This document shows positions 60,537 to 64,000 of a DNA stretch of 64,000 nucleotides, piece by piece. The notes beneath the pieces were generated by a model that did not search any database, was not told the origin of the DNA, and worked only from the letters and a program-made list of their open reading frames with translations. Positions within the stretch are counted from its first letter, which is position 1, and each line of letters begins with the position of its first letter. Source of the stretch: Streptomyces sp. WM4235 (GTDB lineage Bacteria > Actinomycetota > Actinomycetes > Streptomycetales > Streptomycetaceae); NCBI RefSeq assembly GCF_001279725.1, contig NZ_LGDE01000136.1, positions 20,665-84,664 of the forward strand, read 5' to 3'. The position numbers and the translations under genes are program-made.

Positions 60537-61817
60537 GTGAGCAGCGACGACGACGTACACGACGCAAGCGCAGAGCGGTCCGCCGCCGAGGTGACGGAGG
60601 AGGGGAACGCCGGGGGGACCGGCGAGGTGTGGGACGTGGTCGTGGTCGGCGCCGGACCGGCCGGGGCTTCGGCCGCGTACGCGGCGGCGACCGCGGGGCG
60701 GCGCGTCCTGCTGCTGGAGAAGGCCGAACTGCCCCGGTACAAGACCTGCGGCGGTGGCATCATCGGGCCTTCGCGCGACGCCCTGCCGCCGGGGTTCGTG
60801 CTGCCCTTCCAGGACCGCGTCCACGCGGTCACGTTCTCCATGAACGGGCGACTGACGCGGACCCGGCGTTCCAGGGGGATGCTGTTCGGGCTCGTCAACC
60901 GTCCGGAGTTCGACGCGGCGCTGGTCGCGGAGGCGGAGAAGGCCGGCGCGACGATCCGTACGGGCACGGCCGTGACCCGCGTCGAGCAGCACGGCGCGGC
61001 GGTGCCCGACCGGCGCACCGTGGCCGTGGTGCTCGCGGACGGCGAGACGGTGCTGGCACGCGCCGTGGTCGGGGCGGACGGCAGCGCCAGCCGCATCGGC
61101 GCGCACGTCGGGGTCGAGATGGAGCAGGTCGACCTCGGCCTGGAGGCGGAGATCCCCGTACCGGAGACGGTGGCCGCCGACTGGAAGGGGCGGGTGCTCA
61201 TCGACTGGGGTCCGCTGCCCGGCAGTTACGGCTGGGTGTTCCCCAAGGGTGACGTCCTGACCGTCGGCGTCATCTCGGCCAAGGGCGAAGGCGCCGCCAC
61301 CAAGCGGTACCTGGACGACTTCATCGCCCGGCTGGGCCTGGCCGGCTTCGAGCCGTCCGTTTCCTCCGGACACCTGACCCGCTGCCGCAAGCCCGAGTCT
61401 CCGCTGTCGCGGGGTCGGGTACTGGTCGCGGGCGACGCGGCGGGACTGCTGGAGCCGTGGACCCGTGAGGGCATCTCGTTCGCCCTGCGTTCGGGTCGGC
61501 TCGCGGGGGAGTGGGCCGTCAAGATCTCCGAGGCGCAGGACGCGGTGGACGCACGGCGCCAGGCCCTGAACTACGCCTTCGCCATCAAGGCCGGGCTGGG
61601 TGTGGAGATGGGCGTGGGCAGGCGCATGTTGACCCTGTTCGAGTCCAAGCCGGGTCTGCTGCACGCCGTCATCACGGGTCTGAGGCCGGCGTGGCTGGCC
61701 TTCGCCCGCATCACGCGCGGCTCGACGACACTCGCCGAACTGGTGCGCCAGTACCCACTGGCCCGGCGGGCGCTGCACGCGCTGGACAGTCGACAGACCG
61801 GCAAGGGCGGTTCCTAG
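60537..61817 (+). CDS. Geranylgeranyl-reductase family FAD-dependent oxidoreductase
   Basis: 426 aa from GTG 60537. An acidic, low-complexity 30-residue N-terminus precedes the FAD motif VVVVGAGPAGASAAYAAATA, then LPRYKTCGGGIIG (family mark), a second flavin motif VVGADGSASRIG and the GRVLVAGDAAGLLEPWTREG C-terminal FAD motif. Members reduce prenyl double bonds in menaquinone or lipid synthesis. In actinomycetes a common role is menaquinone side-chain saturation; not proven here. AGGAGC precedes the start and a TAGGAT -10 lies at 60485-60490. Confidence 0.9.
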   Translation: MSSDDDVHDASAERSAAEVTEEGNAGGTGEVWDVVVVGAGPAGASAAYAAATAGRRVLLLEKAELPRYKTCGGGIIGPSRDALPPGFVLPFQDRVHAVTFSMNGRLTRTRRSRGMLFGLVNRPEFDAALVAEAEKAGATIRTGTAVTRVEQHGAAVPDRRTVAVVLADGETVLARAVVGADGSASRIGAHVGVEMEQVDLGLEAEIPVPETVAADWKGRVLIDWGPLPGSYGWVFPKGDVLTVGVISAKGEGAATKRYLDDFIARLGLAGFEPSVSSGHLTRCRKPESPLSRGRVLVAGDAAGLLEPWTREGISFALRSGRLAGEWAVKISEAQDAVDARRQALNYAFAIKAGLGVEMGVGRRMLTLFESKPGLLHAVITGLRPAWLAFARITRGSTTLAELVRQYPLARRALHALDSRQTGKGGS

Positions 61818-61849
61818 TTCGGCGGTTCCTGGTTCGCCGACGCGGGGTG

Positions 61850-62290
61850 CGGTCGCTGGACCGGGGCGGGGCGGGGCGGACGGAGGGCCCGGAGGGCCGG
61901 GGCGGGGTCGGCGCGGGGTACGGCCGACCGGGTCGACCGGGCCGACCGGGTCGACCGGGCCGACCGGGTTGGCCGGGTTGGCCGGGCTGGCGGGGTCGGC
62001 GCGGCGTCGGCGCGGGGTACGGCTGACCGGGCCGGCCGGGCTGATGGGATGACGGGCCGACCGGGCCAGCCTGGCTGACGGCCGACCGGGTTGGCGGGCT
62101 GACCGGGCCGGCTTTGGGTGGGTCTGGGTCGACCGGGCCGGCAGGTCCGGCCGGGCCGGCATGTCCGGCCTGGTTGGCTCGTCCTGGCCGGCTCCGGGCC
62201 CGGTCTGGTCGGAGGGTCCGACTGGTACCGGCCGGCTTCGGACCGGATCCGACCGGTTCGACGGGTCTGGCCGATCCGGCCCGGTGCGAT
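61850..62290. repeat. Degenerate GACCGGGYC tandem repeat tract
   Basis: From 61818 to 62609 there is no supported gene. Within it, 9-bp units of the type GACCGGG(T/C)C are stacked, mostly in 18-bp pairs (61925-61980 is the most regular). A longer unit GTCGGCGCGGGGTACGGC occurs at 61907-61924 and again at 62006-62023, 99 bp apart. Translated in several frames this gives collagen-like Gly-Pro patterns, but none has a start, ribosome site or normal codon bias. It is best read as noncoding repetitive DNA. Confidence 0.7.
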
Positions 62291-62609
62291 CAGGCCGATG
62301 ACGGGATCCGGTCGGTGAACGGGTCGCCCGTGTGCCGTCTGCCGGTCGGCCCGGCCGGCCGTCTGCCGGTCTTCCAGCTGTCCGCCAGTCGTCCGGCCGT
62401 CCGTGCGACGCCGGCTCGGGCCCTTGCGCGGGCCCGAGATCGAACCCCTGCGCGGAGCCCACGGACCGGGATCGGGCGCAGGGCCGGGCGCCGGGCCGAG
62501 TGTCCTGGGCGCGGTGGGGTGGGTGTGCAGGTCGGCGGGATGTGGCCGGCACGGTCGAGACCCGCGCACTCCCGTTCTCCGCCGGCGCGGGAGTACGGGA
62601 GCCACGGCC

Positions 62610-63068
62610 TCACTTCGTGACGGTGATCCGGAAGACGGGGTGGTCGCCGGCCGCCGCCTGGAGCTCGGCTTCGGAGGACTTCGCGGTGACTCCCTGGAAG
62701 AACCGGTTGACCTCCCAGCCCCACTTCTCCAGGTAGGCGCGCAGGATTGCCGCCTGCCGCACCGGGTCCGTGATCTCGGTGACCGTGAAGGTGCGCACCT
62801 TGCGGCCCACGCGCAGCTCCCCGCCGCCCGCGACCCGCATGTTGCGCACCCACTGGGAGTGGCCGCGAGCCGAGACGAGGTACTGGGCGCCCTCGTAGGT
62901 GTGCGGGTTGACCGGGATCCGCTGCATCTTGCCGGAGGTGCGACCCCGGACGGACAGCTCGGCGGTACCGGCGAGGCTGACGCCGAGACGGGCGAGCCTG
63001 CCGAAGAGGGCGTTGAAGCGGACGCCGAACGGGCCGGCCTGGACGTAATAGGGAACGGGCGCGTTCAT
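62610..63068 (-). CDS. Deazaflavin (F420)-dependent oxidoreductase, Ddn-like
   Basis: 152 aa from ATG 63068 with GGAGG upstream. The split-barrel Ddn/nitroreductase family marks are LTVRGRTSGKMQRIPVNPHTYE-like text at LSVRGRTSGKMQRIPVNP (about residues 40-57) and YLVSARGHSQWVRNMRVAGG (about 66-85), which contact the F420 phosphate. Such enzymes reduce nitroimidazoles, enones or quinones with F420H2. It is divergent from a TetR gene and preceded by a palindromic operator 23 bp from its start, so it is almost certainly repressed by that TetR. Confidence 0.9.
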   Translation of the reverse strand: MNAPVPYYVQAGPFGVRFNALFGRLARLGVSLAGTAELSVRGRTSGKMQRIPVNPHTYEGAQYLVSARGHSQWVRNMRVAGGGELRVGRKVRTFTVTEITDPVRQAAILRAYLEKWGWEVNRFFQGVTAKSSEAELQAAAGDHPVFRITVTK

Positions 63069-63090
63069 GATGGCCTCCGGGACCGCTTGA

Positions 63091-63194
63091 GAGAGCACTG
63101 CTCTCGTTTGAGATCAGTGTGCACGGGCCCCCGGAACAAAGCAAGAGCAGTGCTCTCGAATTGGATCGGTGCACTCGTTCTTGGGCACTGCTCC
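63091..63194. promoter_or_regulatory. TetR operators between deazaflavin oxidoreductase and TetR genes
   Basis: GAGAGCA-C-TGCTCTC (63091-63105) is a perfect 7-1-7 palindrome. AAGAGCA-G-TGCTCTC (63143-63157) matches it in 14 of 15 dyad positions, and a weaker GGGCACTGCTCC lies at 63183-63194. The first sits by the oxidoreductase start, the last near the TetR start. Confidence 0.85.
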
Positions 63195-63217
63195 GTCTGC
63201 ATGGCACACTGATCCGC

Positions 63218-63916
63218 ATGAGCACCGTGCGTGGGGCAAGGGAACGGGCCCGCATCGAGGTCACCGCCGCCATCAAGGACGAGGCACGCCGCATGCTCGC
63301 GGCCGAGGGTGCCGCCAAACTCTCACTGCGCGCCGTCGCCCGCGAGCTGGGCATGGTCTCCTCGGCCCTGTACCGCTACTTCCCCAGCCGGGACGAGCTG
63401 CTCACCGCGCTGATCGTCGACGCGTACGACAGCGTCGGCGCGGCGGCGGAGCGGGCCGAGGCCGCTGCCCGCGCCGAAGGCGCCCCGCCCCGGGCGCGCT
63501 GGCTCGCGATCTGCGAGGCCTTCCGGTCCTGGGCGCTCGCGCACCCGCACGAGTACGCGTTGATCTACGGTTCCCCCGTTCCCGGCTACAGCGCCCCCCT
63601 CGACACCGTCGGCCCCGCGTCCCGGGTGGGCAACACCCTCATCGCCGTGGTGCGTACCGCGTACGAGGGGCGGGGCCTCGCCCTGCCGCCGCTGCCCGAC
63701 AGCCTGCGCCCGGAGGCCGTCCGGATGACCGCCGACTTCGCCGAAGGGTTGCCCCCGGAAGTCACCGCCGCCCTGGTCGTCGCCTGGGCGCAGCTCGCCG
63801 GGATGGTCTCCTTCGAGTTGTTCGGCCAGTTCAACCGGGTGGTCGAGGACCGCGCCGGACTCTTCATGCACGCCGCCGGGCAGCTGGCGCAAGGGGTCGG
63901 ACTGCCCGCGGTGTGA
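63218..63916 (+). CDS. TetR family transcriptional regulator (TetR_C_13-like)
   Basis: 232 aa from ATG 63218. HTH: EVTAAIKDEARRMLAAEGAA, LSLRAVARELGMVSSALYRY (recognition helix, about residues 33-52), FPSRDELLTALI. The C-terminal domain has the WHG-like segment HPHEYALIYGSPVPGYSAP seen in regulators of F420 or flavin enzymes. It should bind the three palindromes upstream and repress both itself and the deazaflavin oxidoreductase until an electrophile or quinone binds. The last 84 bp of the window after it hold no gene. Confidence 0.93.
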   Translation: MSTVRGARERARIEVTAAIKDEARRMLAAEGAAKLSLRAVARELGMVSSALYRYFPSRDELLTALIVDAYDSVGAAAERAEAAARAEGAPPRARWLAICEAFRSWALAHPHEYALIYGSPVPGYSAPLDTVGPASRVGNTLIAVVRTAYEGRGLALPPLPDSLRPEAVRMTADFAEGLPPEVTAALVVAWAQLAGMVSFELFGQFNRVVEDRAGLFMHAAGQLAQGVGLPAV

Positions 63917-64000
63917 CGTCCGCCGCGCGACACCGCTCGTGTCGGTAGCCCCGACCCGCCACGACGCCGTCCGGCCCGCCCCCCCGAGCCGCCGGCTCCG

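Noticed and set aside
58190..60540. A 780-codon plus-strand open frame over the MBL and M20 genes
   Set aside because: It is the complement of real genes with clear catalytic motifs and shows no protein family of its own.
61511..62605. Collagen-like Gly-Pro repeats in translated frames of the GC repeat tract
   Set aside because: No start with ribosome site, no signal peptide, wrong codon bias; the pattern follows from GACCGGGYC DNA repeats.

Overview
The window is very GC-rich chromosomal DNA (well over 70% GC by eye) with GC3-biased codons, dense genes on both strands, many GTG and TTG starts, many leaderless starts (a -10 hexamer 6-8 nt before the start codon) and families typical of actinomycetes (FUSC, DUF305/LVIVD, DUF6421, DUF6986, M56/DUF5134, deazaflavin oxidoreductase, twin-arginine BBE oxidase, SGAP-like aminopeptidase). 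The best fit is Streptomyces or a close relative such as Kitasatospora. I see no tRNA, rRNA, CRISPR array, transposase or phage gene. It looks like ordinary chromosome with accessory patches.

Layout. 1-4108 (minus): a four-gene operon cut by the left edge (quinone-oxidoreductase-like MDR, SRPBCC cyclase-like protein, adenylate-forming ligase, FAD/NAD(P)-binding protein), preceded by phased direct repeats at 4172-4286. 4341-12436 (plus): GNAT, a repeat-bearing small protein, NDH-2-like flavoprotein, secreted bicovalent FAD oxidase, APC permease with UspA, FUSC protein. 12496-17095: LysR regulator divergent from a very large secreted protease that fuses a thermolysin-like domain to an SGAP-like M28 aminopeptidase. 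17213-19964: aromatic/aspartate aminotransferase and EamA exporter, divergent from an Lrp/AsnC regulator. 20262-23533: second FUSC protein and a KhtTU-type cation/proton antiporter pair. 23844-27960: NarL-type two-component system, bacterial nitric oxide synthase oxygenase and a lactonase-like beta-propeller.

28055-34158: sirohydrochlorin chelatase, uracil-DNA glycosylase, BNR propeller, Old Yellow Enzyme with ArsR regulator (shared TCTCGTA operators), FprA ferredoxin reductase. 34211-43340: DUF305 lipoprotein divergent from secreted LVIVD protein, TetR, membrane protein, PAP2 phosphatase, M56 peptidase/DUF5134 pair, GNAT, GDPD, PadR. 43390-48760: LLM flavoenzyme, then a tightly coupled DUF6421-SDR-threonine aldolase operon with a structured leader, and a transglutaminase-like gene whose start codon sits inside a perfect 13-bp palindrome.

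48696-55712: MFS, PlsC acyltransferase, thioredoxin-like protein, a short Cys-containing leader peptide before a flavin reductase, etfBA, DUF6986 aldolase/lyase-like enzyme. 55821-63916: LacI regulator, P-loop kinase-Nudix fusion, MBL hydrolase, M20 dipeptidase, geranylgeranyl-reductase-like flavoprotein, a 0.8-kb gene-free GC repeat tract, and a deazaflavin oxidoreductase divergent from its TetR regulator with three matched operators. Strong hairpins separate most convergent pairs.

Redox flavoproteins (about 13 genes) and one-component regulators paired with a divergent or adjacent target (LysR/protease, Lrp/exporter, ArsR/OYE, TetR/deazaflavin enzyme) are the recurring theme. The least understood and most system-like loci are the DUF6421 operon with its transglutaminase neighbour and the truncated adenylate-forming operon at the left edge.
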